Assembly: GCA_035948415.1 (NCBI GenBank)
Contig: DASZJD010000020.1
Location: 1-41,699, forward strand
Direction: 5' to 3'
DNA length: 41,699 bases
Origin: Acidimicrobiia bacterium
GTDB taxonomy: Bacteria > Actinomycetota > Acidimicrobiia > IMCC26256 > PALSA-555
Part shown: piece by piece, positions 23,831 to 31,667 of the stretch
Position numbering within the stretch: the first letter of the stretch is position 1
How the letters are laid out: each line of letters opens with the position of its first letter
Program-made: the position numbers and the translations under genes
Notes under the pieces: model-generated
The model's database searches: none
Told to the model about the DNA's origin: nothing
The model's input: the letters and a program-made list of their open reading frames with translations, nothing else

Positions 23831-24507
23831 TGCTCGCGCAGCGTGTACCCGACGCCGCGCACGGTCTGGATGAGCCGGGGCTCGCCGACCTCCTCGGTCT
23901 TGCGCCGCAGGTAGCCGATGTAGACGGCGAGGGACTTGGAGTCGGGCCCGAAGTCGTAGCCCCAGATCCGCTCGTAGATCGTCGATCGGGTCAGCACGAT
24001 CCCCGCGTTGCGGGCCATGAACTGGAGGAGGTCGAACTCGGTCTTCGTGAGCGCCAGCTCGCGGTCGCCGCGCCAGGCCCGCCGAGCCGCCTCGTCGATG
24101 CGCAGGTCGGTGACGACGAGCTCCCGGTCGGGGGTGTCGTAGGTCGCCCGGCGGAGCAGCGCCCGCACCCGGGCCAGCAGCTCGTCGAGCGCGAACGGCT
24201 TCGGCAGGTAGTCGTCGGCGCCGGCGTCGAGGCCCGACACCCGGTCGGACACCTCGGTGCGGGCGGTCACGATGAGCACCGGGGTGTGGTCCCCGCGGGC
24301 CCGCAGCCGCCGGCACACGCTGAGCCCGTCGACGTTCGGCATCATGAGGTCGAGGACGATCAGGTCCGGCCCCCGGGCGTCGACGGCGTCGAGGGCGGCG
24401 GCGCCGTCGCCGACCGCGTCGACCGCGTACCCCTCGAGCTCGAGGGCCCGGGCCACGGAATCGCGGGTGGCCCGGTCGTCCTCGGCGAGCAGCACCTGTC
24501 CGGGCAT
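23827..24507 (-). CDS. OmpR-family response regulator, MprA-like
   Basis: 226 residues. The receiver domain has the acid pair Asp10-Asp11, the phospho-acceptor Asp53 in VLDLMMPNVDG and the Lys of DDYLPKPFA. The C-terminal winged helix has TKTEFDLLQFMARNAG, YERIWGYDFG and LRRKTEEVGEPRLIQTVRG. The receiver is very close in pattern to mycobacterial MprA. The ATG at 24507 is preferred; a TTG two codons earlier is possible. The upstream region carries three TTC units at 11-base steps, so it may regulate itself. It is the first gene of a leftward block running through the kinase to the apbE operon. Confidence 0.93.
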   Translation of the reverse strand: MPGQVLLAEDDRATRDSVARALELEGYAVDAVGDGAAALDAVDARGPDLIVLDLMMPNVDGLSVCRRLRARGDHTPVLIVTARTEVSDRVSGLDAGADDYLPKPFALDELLARVRALLRRATYDTPDRELVVTDLRIDEAARRAWRGDRELALTKTEFDLLQFMARNAGIVLTRSTIYERIWGYDFGPDSKSLAVYIGYLRRKTEEVGEPRLIQTVRGVGYTLREQ

Positions 24508-24551
24508 GCCCAAGCTCTAGTCGGCCAGGGTGAGACCCGGGTAAGAGGCCC

Positions 24552-24577
24552 GAACAGGCCGTGAAGCCTCGTTGAAC
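24552..24577 (-). promoter_or_regulatory. Three 11-bp phased TTC repeats before the response regulator
   Basis: On the minus strand three units begin GTTCAAC, CTTCACG and GTTCGGG. The plus-strand tetramers GAAC, GAAG and GAAC begin at 24552, 24563 and 24574, exactly 11 bases apart. The site is about 45 bases upstream of the ATG at 24507. The geometry is that of OmpR/PhoP-family sites, for which autoregulation is common. Confidence 0.45.
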
Positions 24578-24730
24578 GTCGGGCGTCACCGGCGCGGTCG
24601 GGCGAGGTTCCGTGCTTCGATGCGCGCATCCCCGGGCCGCCCGTCCCCGCCTCGTGCCGTCCCCCCGACGACGGCCCGCCGTCGCGCCCGCGAGCGGCGG
24701 CGGGGCGGGGCTCGGGCCCGCCGCCGGCCT

Positions 24731-24751
24731 GGCGCCCCGGGTCGGGGCGCC
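24731..24751 (-). terminator. Candidate stem-loop terminator of the CoA transferase gene
   Basis: A perfect inverted repeat, GGCGCCCC and GGGGCGCC with a 5-base loop, lies about 86 bases after the CoA transferase stop on the minus strand. There is no T-tract, as is frequent in GC-rich actinobacteria. It would insulate the response regulator operon. Confidence 0.35.
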
Positions 24752-24836
24752 ACCCCGCGCGGACCGACGACGGCGCGGCCGCGGCCTCGGCGCGGGTCGA
24801 GGGGAGCCGGCGCCGCGTCGAGCCCACCTCGCACCG

Positions 24837-26036
24837 CTACTCGACGGCTCGGTCCCCGAAGGCGCCGGCGTCGCCGAGCGCGGCGATGCGCTCGTGGCCG
24901 TAGCCGAGCACCCGCGTGAGGACGTCGCCGGTGTGCTCGCCGAGCGTCGGGGGCGGCGCGGTCTCGGATTTGCGGTGACCGTCGTAGCGGAACGGGCCCG
25001 TCAGCACGGTGCGGCGACCGAGGCCGGGGACCGCCACCTCCACCTGGGCCCCCCGGTGCGCGAGCTGGGGGTGAGCGAGCGCGTCGTCGACGCGCTGGAC
25101 CCGCGACGCCGGGATCCCGATCGACCCCAGCGCCTCGAGCCAGGCGTCGGCGGTGCGGGTGCGGAAGGCCCGCGCGACGAGCTCGGTGTAGGCGGCGAGG
25201 TGCTCGTGTCGCCCGTCTCGCGTCGCGAAGCGGGGATCGGTGGTGATCGCCGCGCAGCCCGGCACGGCGGCGAGCAGCGTGGCCAGCCGGGGCTGGAAGT
25301 GGAGGCTGGTCTGCACGAGGACGGCCGCCCCGTCGGCGGCCTCGAGCACGAGCGTCGTCGGCGGCGCCAGGGTCCGCTCCCGGTCGCCCACCAGCAGCCA
25401 GCCGAGCAGGCACTCGAGCATGCTGACGTCGAGGTGGGTGCCGCGGCCGTGGCGGGCCCGGGCCACGAGGGCGGCGAGGACGCCCTGCGCGGCGGTGGCG
25501 CCGGCGAGGAGGTCGGCGAGCGGGAGCGGCACCGGGAGGCCGAAGCGGCCCGGCGGCCCGGTGAGCTCGAGGACGCCCCCGAAGGCCTGCACCGCGCCGT
25601 CGGTGGCGGCCAGCTGCGAGTAGGGGCCGTCGGGCCCGAACCCGGTGATCGTGCAGTACACGAGCCCGGGGTTGCGCGGCGCCAGCGTCTCGTAGTCGAT
25701 CCGCAGGCGGTCGGTGACGCCGGGCCGGAAGTTCTCGAGCAGGACGTCGGACGCCGCCACCAGGTCGCGCAGCACCTCGCCGCCGGCCTCGGACTTCAGG
25801 TCGAGCACGACCCCGCGCCGGTCGCGGTGCAGGGCCAGGTAGAAGGGAGACGGCGGGTCGCCCGGCGCCAGCCCCGTCCCGGCTCGGGTCGGGTCCCCGC
25901 CGGGAGGCTCGACGCGCACCACCTCGGCCCCGAGGTCGGCGAGAGCGCGGGCCGCGATCGGCCCCGACAGGAAGGTGGTCAGGTCCAGCACCCGGGTCCC
26001 GGCCAGCGGGCGGGCCGGATCCTCGGGCTCGGTCAC
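24837..26036 (-). CDS. CaiB/BaiF family (class III) CoA transferase
   Basis: 399 residues from the GTG at 26036. Family III blocks are seen in order: GTRVLDLTTFLSGPIAARALADLGAEVVRVE at the start, then RDRRGVVLDLKSEAG, LLENFRPGVTDRL and TGFGPDGPYSQLAATDGAVQ. The Asp of ATDGAVQ is the expected catalytic residue that carries CoA. These enzymes move CoA between carboxylic acids such as carnitine, bile acid, formate/oxalate or benzylsuccinate; the substrate here is unknown. A longer form from 26195 is open but its N-terminal 53 residues are not part of the fold. The start context is nearly identical to that of the mycothiol-type gene at 39207. Confidence 0.92.
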   Translation of the reverse strand: MTEPEDPARPLAGTRVLDLTTFLSGPIAARALADLGAEVVRVEPPGGDPTRAGTGLAPGDPPSPFYLALHRDRRGVVLDLKSEAGGEVLRDLVAASDVLLENFRPGVTDRLRIDYETLAPRNPGLVYCTITGFGPDGPYSQLAATDGAVQAFGGVLELTGPPGRFGLPVPLPLADLLAGATAAQGVLAALVARARHGRGTHLDVSMLECLLGWLLVGDRERTLAPPTTLVLEAADGAAVLVQTSLHFQPRLATLLAAVPGCAAITTDPRFATRDGRHEHLAAYTELVARAFRTRTADAWLEALGSIGIPASRVQRVDDALAHPQLAHRGAQVEVAVPGLGRRTVLTGPFRYDGHRKSETAPPPTLGEHTGDVLTRVLGYGHERIAALGDAGAFGDRAVE

Positions 26037-26042
26037 CGCCCG

Positions 26043-26048
26043 AGTCTC
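26043..26048 (-). promoter_or_regulatory. Possible -10 element of the CoA transferase gene
   Basis: On the minus strand GAGACT ends 6 bases before the GTG at 26036. It keeps only the A and last T of the TAnnnT pattern. The same hexamer at the same spacing precedes the gene starting at 39207. Confidence 0.3.
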
Positions 26049-26183
26049 ACCGGTGGCCTCGGGCGCTGCCACCGGGCGGCGAGGAGAGGGGCCGTGGAGG
26101 GGAAGGATCGGACCGACACCAACGTTCCAATCGGGCACGAGGGGCACGGCCACGGGTCGGGAACGAGATCCGCTCCCGTGACG

Positions 26184-26203
26184 TGATTCACACATGATTC
26201 ACA
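26184..26203 (+). promoter_or_regulatory. 11-bp phased direct repeat upstream of the HtrA gene
   Basis: The nonamer TGATTCACA occurs twice, at 26184-26192 and 26195-26203, an exact 11-base step. The stretch from 26180 to 26215 is noticeably AT-rich compared with its surroundings. Units of this kind resemble PHO-box or PhoP-type sites (TTCAC repeated every 11 bases). It lies about 90 bases before the ATG at 26295. It is the strongest of the three phased repeats near the two-component genes. Confidence 0.55.
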
Positions 26204-26294
26204 GGAGAATTTCAGCCGGAACCACGATGATCGGCTCGGTGGAGATCACCCGGGGGGGACCGAACGGACGGACCGGGCCCGAGGGAGCACGCAC

Positions 26295-27641
26295 ATGACC
26301 TGGTGGGAGGACGACGAGCAGCCGACCGAACCGTCTCGGCGCGCCGCCCCCGACCCGACCTTGCCGCCCCAGCCCACCGCGGTGTGGTGGCCGCCCGAGC
26401 CCGCCGCCGGCCTCGGCGCCCCCCCGCGGGGCGGTGGCCCCGGCGGCGGGTTCGGCCCGCCGCCCCCGGCCGGCCCGCCGGCGCCCCGGGGCCAGCGCCC
26501 CCGGCGGCGGCGCGGCACCCTCTGGGCGCTGCTGGCCGCGGCGGTCCTCGCCGTCGGGGCGGGCGGGCTGCTCGCCTACGCCTCCGGCGGCCACTCGGGC
26601 CTGCTCCCGACCGCCACCAACAGCTCCACCTCGGCGCCGGCCAACCCGGTCAGCCAGGCCAAGCTCGACCCGTCGGCCATCGCGGCCCGCAACGATCCCG
26701 CGATCGTGGACGTCACCGCGACCATCGCGGACGGGACCGGCGAGGCCGCCGGCACCGGCATGGTGCTCACCTCCTCGGGTGAGATCCTCACCAACAACCA
26801 CGTCATCGAGAACGCCAGCGCCATCACGGTGAAGATCTCGAACCGGTCCGAGAGCTACACCGCGGTCCCGATCGGCACCGACGTCGTCGACGACATCGCG
26901 GTGCTGCAGGCGCAGGGCGCGTCCGGTCTCACCACCATCCCGCTGGGCAACTCATCGCAGCTCTCGGTCGGCGACGGCGTCGTCGCGATCGGCAACGCCT
27001 TCAACCGGTCCGGGCCGCCCACGGTGACCCAGGGCAGCGTCACCGCGCTCGGCCGGTCCATCACCGTCCGCAGTGACACCGGCGGCTCCGAGCAGCTGAA
27101 CGACCTCATCGAGACCGACGCCCAGCTCGAGCCCGGCAACTCCGGGGGCCCGCTCTTCGACGCCACCGGGAAGGTGATCGGCATCAACACCGCGGCCTCG
27201 ACCGGCGGCGGCTACGGCGAGATCCCCCAGAACGGCAGCAACGACGGCTTCGCCATCCCGATCAACAACGCCCTCGCCATCGTCCACCAGATCGACAGCG
27301 GGAAGAGCGGCGGGAACGCCAACGTCGGGCCGTCGGGCTTCCTCGGCGTCGGCGTCAGCGACGTCGCCGGCGGCTTCGGCGGCAGCCTCGGCGGCAACGG
27401 GTCGTCGGCCGGCGTGCAGGTCCAGAACGTGCAGTCGGGCAGCCCGGCCGCCAACGCCGGGATCGCCCGCGGCGACCAGATCACCGCTATCGACGGGCAG
27501 AGCGTGTCGTCCTCGACGCAGCTCACCCAGATCATCAGCTCCAAGCACCCGAACGACATGATCCGGGTCACCTGGCTCGACCAGGCCGGGGACCAGCACA
27601 CCGCCACCGTTCGCCTCGCCAAGCGCTCGTCGGCGGCCTGA
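26295..27641 (+). CDS. htrA: Membrane-anchored HtrA-family serine protease with PDZ domain
   Basis: 448 residues. A Pro/Gly-rich cytoplasmic part (1-75) is followed by one membrane segment (about 76-96) and a linker. A trypsin-like domain comes next with the triad His169 (TNNHVI), Asp200 (DDIAVL) and Ser283 (PGNSGGPL). A single PDZ domain covers about residues 347-444. This is the layout of mycobacterial PepD/HtrA envelope proteases that handle misfolded outside proteins. The ATG at 26295 has GGGAGCACGCAC before it. In Mycobacterium tuberculosis the matching gene pepD lies directly after mprAB; here it sits nearby on the opposite strand, and an 11-bp repeat lies upstream. Confidence 0.95.
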   Translation: MTWWEDDEQPTEPSRRAAPDPTLPPQPTAVWWPPEPAAGLGAPPRGGGPGGGFGPPPPAGPPAPRGQRPRRRRGTLWALLAAAVLAVGAGGLLAYASGGHSGLLPTATNSSTSAPANPVSQAKLDPSAIAARNDPAIVDVTATIADGTGEAAGTGMVLTSSGEILTNNHVIENASAITVKISNRSESYTAVPIGTDVVDDIAVLQAQGASGLTTIPLGNSSQLSVGDGVVAIGNAFNRSGPPTVTQGSVTALGRSITVRSDTGGSEQLNDLIETDAQLEPGNSGGPLFDATGKVIGINTAASTGGGYGEIPQNGSNDGFAIPINNALAIVHQIDSGKSGGNANVGPSGFLGVGVSDVAGGFGGSLGGNGSSAGVQVQNVQSGSPAANAGIARGDQITAIDGQSVSSSTQLTQIISSKHPNDMIRVTWLDQAGDQHTATVRLAKRSSAA

Positions 27642-27717
27642 GCCGCGGCGGGCGGCGACCGGCGATCGCCACCGGGATCCGCCGGCGCGACCGTCGGACG
27701 CGCCGGGTCGACCGCGG

Positions 27718-28986
27718 TCAGGCCGGCGAGACGCCGTCGACGTCGACGGCGGCGTCGACCGGGCCCCGGCTGACCCCGCGGAGGCCGTCGAGCCAGCGGC
27801 CGATCGCGTCGACCACGTACGCGGTCCGCACGCTGTACATCACGTCGAAGGCGTGCTGGGCGTGGGGCAGCTCGGCGTAGACCACCGGGTTGCGCGACAC
27901 GGCGCGCAGCGCCTCGACGAAGAAGCGCGCGTCCTCCACCCACGCCAGGGTGTCGTGGCCGCCGTGCACCACGAAGAACGGCGGCGCGTCGGGACGGACC
28001 AAGTCGATCGGGGACGCCGCCTCCCACAGCCCCAGGCACTCCTCGGGTGCGCACTTCATGACGAACCGCTCGAGGAACGGACGCATCGCGTCCCGGCCCC
28101 GGACCCCGTGACGGTCGAGGAAGTCGTACACGCCGTACATCGGCACGCACGCCTGCACCGCGGTGTCGACGGCCTCGAAGCCGGGCTGGTAGCGAGGATC
28201 GTCGGGGGTGAGCGCCACGAGCGCGGCGAGGTGCCCGCCGGCGGAGCCGCCGGTCACCACCACGAAGCCCGGGTCGGCCCCGTAGTCGGGGCCGTGGCGC
28301 CGCACCCAGGCCAGGGCGCGCTTCACGTCCACGAGGTGGTCCGGGAACGTGGCGCGAGGGGAGCGCCGGTAGTTCGGCGCCACCCCCACCCAGCCGCGCT
28401 GCGCCAGGTGGTAGAGCAGCGGCTGACCCTGCTGACGCTTGTCGCCGACGACCCAGGCCCCGCCGTGGATCTGGAGGACCACCGGCCGGCGCCCCTCCCC
28501 GTCGCGCCGCCGGTAGAGGTCGAGGCGGTGGCGGCGGTCCTCCCCGTAGGCGAGGTCCGGGATGCGCTCGACCGCGCGCGCGTGCATCCGGAAGGGCGAG
28601 AGCAGCTGGCGGCGCGACACGACGGCGGCGACGGCCGCGCCCTCCGCCACGCGCCGGCCGCGGTCCCCGGCGAGGGCGTCGCCCATCGCCTCGGTCAGCA
28701 CCGCCGCGGTCGTGCCCTGTCGCCGCGCGACGACGGCCAGGGCGGCCCACGAGAGCGCGGTCACGCCGAGCCCGGCCCAGCCCGCGGGCTCCCGCAGCGC
28801 GCCGAGGGCCACGAACACGACGGTCGCCACCACCTGCCAGGCCACGTGGAGGAGCGCCAGCTCCCCCGTCACCCATCCGGCGATGAAGAGCGGGAAGGCC
28901 AGCACCGCGGGCCGGCGGGGCGCGGCCACCGCCAGCAGCGTGAACGTCGCCCCGACGAGGCTCACGGCCAGGAACGCCTCGGGCAC
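27718..28986 (-). CDS. Membrane-linked alpha/beta hydrolase (esterase/lipase)
   Basis: 422 residues. The N-terminal 90 residues hold three or four hydrophobic segments, so the hydrolase is tied to the membrane. The catalytic domain (about 145-400) has the oxyanion motif LQIHGGAWVVGDK, the nucleophile Ser248 in TGGSAGGHLAAL, an Asp in VVHGGHDTLAWVEDA and a His in PHAQHAFDVM. The order and the HGGAW/GGSAGGH pair are those of hormone-sensitive-lipase-like and BD-FAE-like carboxylesterases. It is divergent from the WS/DGAT acyltransferase, so a shared role in acyl-lipid turnover is plausible, inferred from position. GTG start with a leaderless promoter. Confidence 0.88.
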   Translation of the reverse strand: MPEAFLAVSLVGATFTLLAVAAPRRPAVLAFPLFIAGWVTGELALLHVAWQVVATVVFVALGALREPAGWAGLGVTALSWAALAVVARRQGTTAAVLTEAMGDALAGDRGRRVAEGAAVAAVVSRRQLLSPFRMHARAVERIPDLAYGEDRRHRLDLYRRRDGEGRRPVVLQIHGGAWVVGDKRQQGQPLLYHLAQRGWVGVAPNYRRSPRATFPDHLVDVKRALAWVRRHGPDYGADPGFVVVTGGSAGGHLAALVALTPDDPRYQPGFEAVDTAVQACVPMYGVYDFLDRHGVRGRDAMRPFLERFVMKCAPEECLGLWEAASPIDLVRPDAPPFFVVHGGHDTLAWVEDARFFVEALRAVSRNPVVYAELPHAQHAFDVMYSVRTAYVVDAIGRWLDGLRGVSRGPVDAAVDVDGVSPA

Positions 28987-28992
28987 GCCGGC

Positions 28993-28998
28993 ATCGTA
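28993..28998 (-). promoter_or_regulatory. -10 element of the membrane hydrolase gene (leaderless)
   Basis: On the minus strand the hexamer reads TACGAT and ends 6 bases before the GTG at 28986, with no ribosome binding site. Confidence 0.5.
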
Positions 28999-29053
28999 CG
29001 ACCGGCCCCGGGCTGCGGCCGCGCCCCCGCTTCCCTCGCCGCGCCCGCGTCGC

Positions 29054-29059
29054 TACGCT
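29054..29059 (+). promoter_or_regulatory. Putative -10 element of the WS/DGAT gene
   Basis: TACGCT lies 53 bases before the ATG at 29113, giving a leader of about 45 bases that ends in a clear GGAAGGAG ribosome binding site. Confidence 0.35.
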
Positions 29060-29112
29060 CACCCGCCCCGCGCCCGCGCCGCCGGCCGGACGCCCGCGGA
29101 AGGAGAGCGCGC

Positions 29113-30558
29113 ATGCGACGCCTCGGCGGCCTCGACGCCGCGTTCCTCTACGCGGAGACGCCGGCCTGGCACATGCACGTGTCGGCGCTGCTCGTCGTCG
29201 ACCCGGCCGAGGCCCCCGACTTCGGGTTCGACGCGGTGCGGGCCACGACGGTGGCGCGGCTGCCGAGCGTCCCGCAGTTCCGGTGGCGGCCGGTCGAGGT
29301 CCCGCTCGGGCTCGACCGCCCGGTGTGGGTCGAGGCCGAGGACTTCGACCCCGACTATCACATCCGCCGGATCGGCGTCCCCGCCCCCGGGGGCGCAGCC
29401 GAGCTCGGCGACCTCGTCGGCCGCCTCATCGGCTACAAGCTCGACCGGTCGAAGCCCCTCTGGGAGATGTGGGTCATCGAGGGTCTCGCCGACGGCAACG
29501 TCGCCGTCCTCACCAAGATTCACCACTCGATCGTCGACGGCGTGTCGGGCGCCGGGCTGGCCGAGATCCTGCTCGACCTCGAGCCGGTGGCGACGGGACC
29601 CGACCCCGAGGTGCGCGAGTCGTTGCACCACCACCACGTGCCGAGCGGGTGGCGTCTGTTCGGCCAGGGGCTGCTCACCGCCGCGTTCGCGACGCCGTGG
29701 CGGGCCGCCCGCTACAGCGCCGAGCTCACCCGCAAGGCGGTGACGCTCGCGGGGCTCCTCCGCAGCGACCAGCCGCCCACGCTGCCGCTGCAGACCCCGC
29801 GCACCCGGTTCAACGCCCCGATCACCCCGCACCGCTCGTTCGCGGCCGCGAGCATCCCGCTGGCCCGCGTGAAGGCGATCAAGCGCGCGTACGACGTGAA
29901 GCTCAACGACGTGGTGCTCGCGCTCTGCGCCGGCGCGCTCCGCCGGTACCTCGAGGACCGCGGCGAGCTGCCGGACCAGCCGCTCGTGGCCCAGGTCCCG
30001 GTGTCGCTGCGCGCCGAGGGCGACGACCAGGTGGGCACGAAGGTGGGACCCATGTTCACGTCGCTCGCCACCGACGTCGACGACCCGGTGAAGCGGCTCC
30101 TCACCATCCACGAGGACACCCGGCGGGCCAAGTCCATGCGCCAAGCGCTGTCGGCGCAGGGGATCATGAGCCTCACCGAGACGACGCCGCCGGGCCTCCT
30201 CACGCTGGCGGCGCGCATGTACACCGCCGCCGGGCTCGAGCAGCACGGGCCGCCCCTCTACAACGTGATCATCTCGAACGTGCCCGGCCCGCCGTTCCCG
30301 CTCTACCTCGCCGGAGGCCGGCTCGTCCGCATGTACCCGATGGGCCCGCTGATCCTCGGCGGGGGGCTGAACATCACCGTGCTGAGCTACCGGGACGCGC
30401 TCGACTTCGGGTTCCTCACCTGTCCCGAGAACGCCCCGGAGACCGACGCCATCGCCGCGGGCATCCCCTGGGCGCTCGAGGAGCTCGAGCGCGCCGCCGG
30501 GCTGACGGGCGTCGACGACGCGCCGACCCCACCGCCCGGCGCGTCGGCCTCGGGCTGA
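29113..30558 (+). CDS. Wax ester synthase / diacylglycerol acyltransferase (WS/DGAT)
   Basis: 481 residues, typical for this family, which esterifies fatty alcohols or diacylglycerol with acyl-CoA to form storage lipids. The catalytic HHxxxDG motif is at 137-143 (HHSIVDG). Other family blocks are LGGLDAAFLYAET at the start, DRSKPLWEMWVIEGL, the LNDVVLALCAGALRRYL helix and NVIISNVPGPPFPLYLAG near residues 390-410. The ATG has GGAAGGAG upstream. Divergent from a membrane-linked esterase, which may release acyl chains. With ppk2 it suggests that this organism stores carbon and phosphate. Which acceptor is used is not predictable. Confidence 0.95.
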   Translation: MRRLGGLDAAFLYAETPAWHMHVSALLVVDPAEAPDFGFDAVRATTVARLPSVPQFRWRPVEVPLGLDRPVWVEAEDFDPDYHIRRIGVPAPGGAAELGDLVGRLIGYKLDRSKPLWEMWVIEGLADGNVAVLTKIHHSIVDGVSGAGLAEILLDLEPVATGPDPEVRESLHHHHVPSGWRLFGQGLLTAAFATPWRAARYSAELTRKAVTLAGLLRSDQPPTLPLQTPRTRFNAPITPHRSFAAASIPLARVKAIKRAYDVKLNDVVLALCAGALRRYLEDRGELPDQPLVAQVPVSLRAEGDDQVGTKVGPMFTSLATDVDDPVKRLLTIHEDTRRAKSMRQALSAQGIMSLTETTPPGLLTLAARMYTAAGLEQHGPPLYNVIISNVPGPPFPLYLAGGRLVRMYPMGPLILGGGLNITVLSYRDALDFGFLTCPENAPETDAIAAGIPWALEELERAAGLTGVDDAPTPPPGASASG

Positions 30559-30579
30559 GCGCCGGGACGGGCGGGCGGG

Positions 30580-31647
30580 TCAGGTCAGGCTCAAGACGAG
30601 CACGACGGCCACGAGGTTGAACGCGGCGTGGGCCACCATGCCGGGGCCGAGCCGGTCGGAGCGCCAGCGCAGCACGCCGAGGTACACGCCGAAGGCGGCG
30701 ATGGTCAGGAAGGTGACGAGCACCTCGGCGAGGCTCATCCCGACCTGGTAGTGGGCGACCGCGAAGCAGCCGGCCTGCGCGAACACGGCGACGCGTGCGC
30801 CCCAGCGCCGCGTGAACACGGACTGCACCAGCCCCCGGAAGAACAGCTCCTCGACGAACGGCGCGCCCACGGTCACGATCAGGACGACGAGGAGCACCGT
30901 GAGGGTGTCGCGGTGCAGCTGGGTCGTGAACCCGTTCGTGCGGACGGTCCGGTTCGGCAGCAGCGGGATGAAGGGCGCCACGAGCACCACCGTGCCGATC
31001 CGGCCGATGACCGCGGCGACGAGCCCGACCCCGACGTCCCGCGACCCGATGCGCCGCAGGCCCAGCTCGCGGAGGGACCCACGCCCGTGGCGGCGCACGG
31101 CGAGGACGCACGCCGTCAGCAGGCCCGCCCACAGGCCGAGCTGCGACGCCACCAGGAGCCCAGGCGAGTGGCGCGACGCGCCGAGCGCGATCGCGCCCAG
31201 CGCCAGCCCGACCGCCAGCGCCTCGGCGAGGAGGAACCCCGCCAGCGCCAGCCCGCCGCCCCGGAGCCCCGGCGTTTCCCCCGCGTCCCGGCGCGGCGGG
31301 AACCAGGGCCGCTCCGGGCCCGGGGCCGCGGTGTGGCCGGTCCACTCGCGCCCGTCCCACCACCGCACCGGCGTCACGCGCCACGGGTCGGCGTACCACC
31401 CCGGCGGGGGTGCGGCCGCGGCGTCGCCGGGCGCGTCGCGGTCCGAGGCGGGTCGACCCTCGGTCAGCTCGGCGATCCGGCGGTCCACGTCGACCCGCGA
31501 CGTCGCCGGCACGACGAGCGTGCCGCCGCGCCAGCAGGGTGTGACCCCGGCGTCGCGGAGCCGGCCGTGGAGCCACTGGCGAGCGTCGTCCGACCACGCC
31601 GACAGGTCGTAGGCGAGCTCGGCCGCAGGTGGGAGCTGGGTGACCAC
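30580..31647 (-). CDS. DUF2510-CPBP family intramembrane protein
   Basis: 355 residues from the GTG at 31647. Three parts: residues 1-62 form a small alpha/beta domain (YDLSAWSDDARQWLHGRLRD ... GGTLVVPATSRVDVDRRIAE); about 81-105 is a DUF2510 motif (PGWYADPWRVTPVRWWDGRE); and the rest is a CPBP/Abi-type membrane protease domain with about eight segments. The CPBP motifs are EELFFRG at about 266, FAVAHY, and HAAFN near the C-terminus, matching the EExxxR, FxxxH and HxxxN/B motifs. CPBP members process prenylated or secreted peptides or act in immunity; the target here is unknown. The upstream DUF4190-like gene ends 20 bases earlier, so they are probably co-transcribed. Confidence 0.85.
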   Translation of the reverse strand: MVTQLPPAAELAYDLSAWSDDARQWLHGRLRDAGVTPCWRGGTLVVPATSRVDVDRRIAELTEGRPASDRDAPGDAAAAPPPGWYADPWRVTPVRWWDGREWTGHTAAPGPERPWFPPRRDAGETPGLRGGGLALAGFLLAEALAVGLALGAIALGASRHSPGLLVASQLGLWAGLLTACVLAVRRHGRGSLRELGLRRIGSRDVGVGLVAAVIGRIGTVVLVAPFIPLLPNRTVRTNGFTTQLHRDTLTVLLVVLIVTVGAPFVEELFFRGLVQSVFTRRWGARVAVFAQAGCFAVAHYQVGMSLAEVLVTFLTIAAFGVYLGVLRWRSDRLGPGMVAHAAFNLVAVVLVLSLT

Positions 31648-31667
31648 GAGGTCGGCGCCGCGCCGGG

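Larger units (their letters stand above)
24508..24836. other. Intergenic region between the CoA transferase and the response regulator
   Basis: 329 bases with no supported gene. The open frames crossing it have poor third-position GC and no family match. It holds, from the regulator side, the three-unit 11-bp repeat at 24552-24577 and a perfect 8-bp stem-loop at 24731-24751. I see nothing else in the Pro/Arg-coding-like GC-rich stretch at 24620-24830. Confidence 0.6.

Noticed and set aside
22439-24507. Two-component pair as PhoPR on the basis of PHO-box-like repeats
   Set aside because: Receiver and H-box sequences look more like MprAB, and no phosphate genes flank the pair; only the repeat geometry resembles a PHO box.
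26218-26245. GGAAC upstream of htrA as an extracytoplasmic sigma factor -35 element
   Set aside because: GGAAC is present at 26218-26222, but the expected CGTT-type -10 at 16-17 bases is not; the nearest is CGGTG. The evidence is too weak.
27661-27670. GGCGATCGCC palindrome between htrA and the esterase gene as a terminator
   Set aside because: It has no loop and no T-tract, and short GC palindromes of this size are expected by chance at this base composition.
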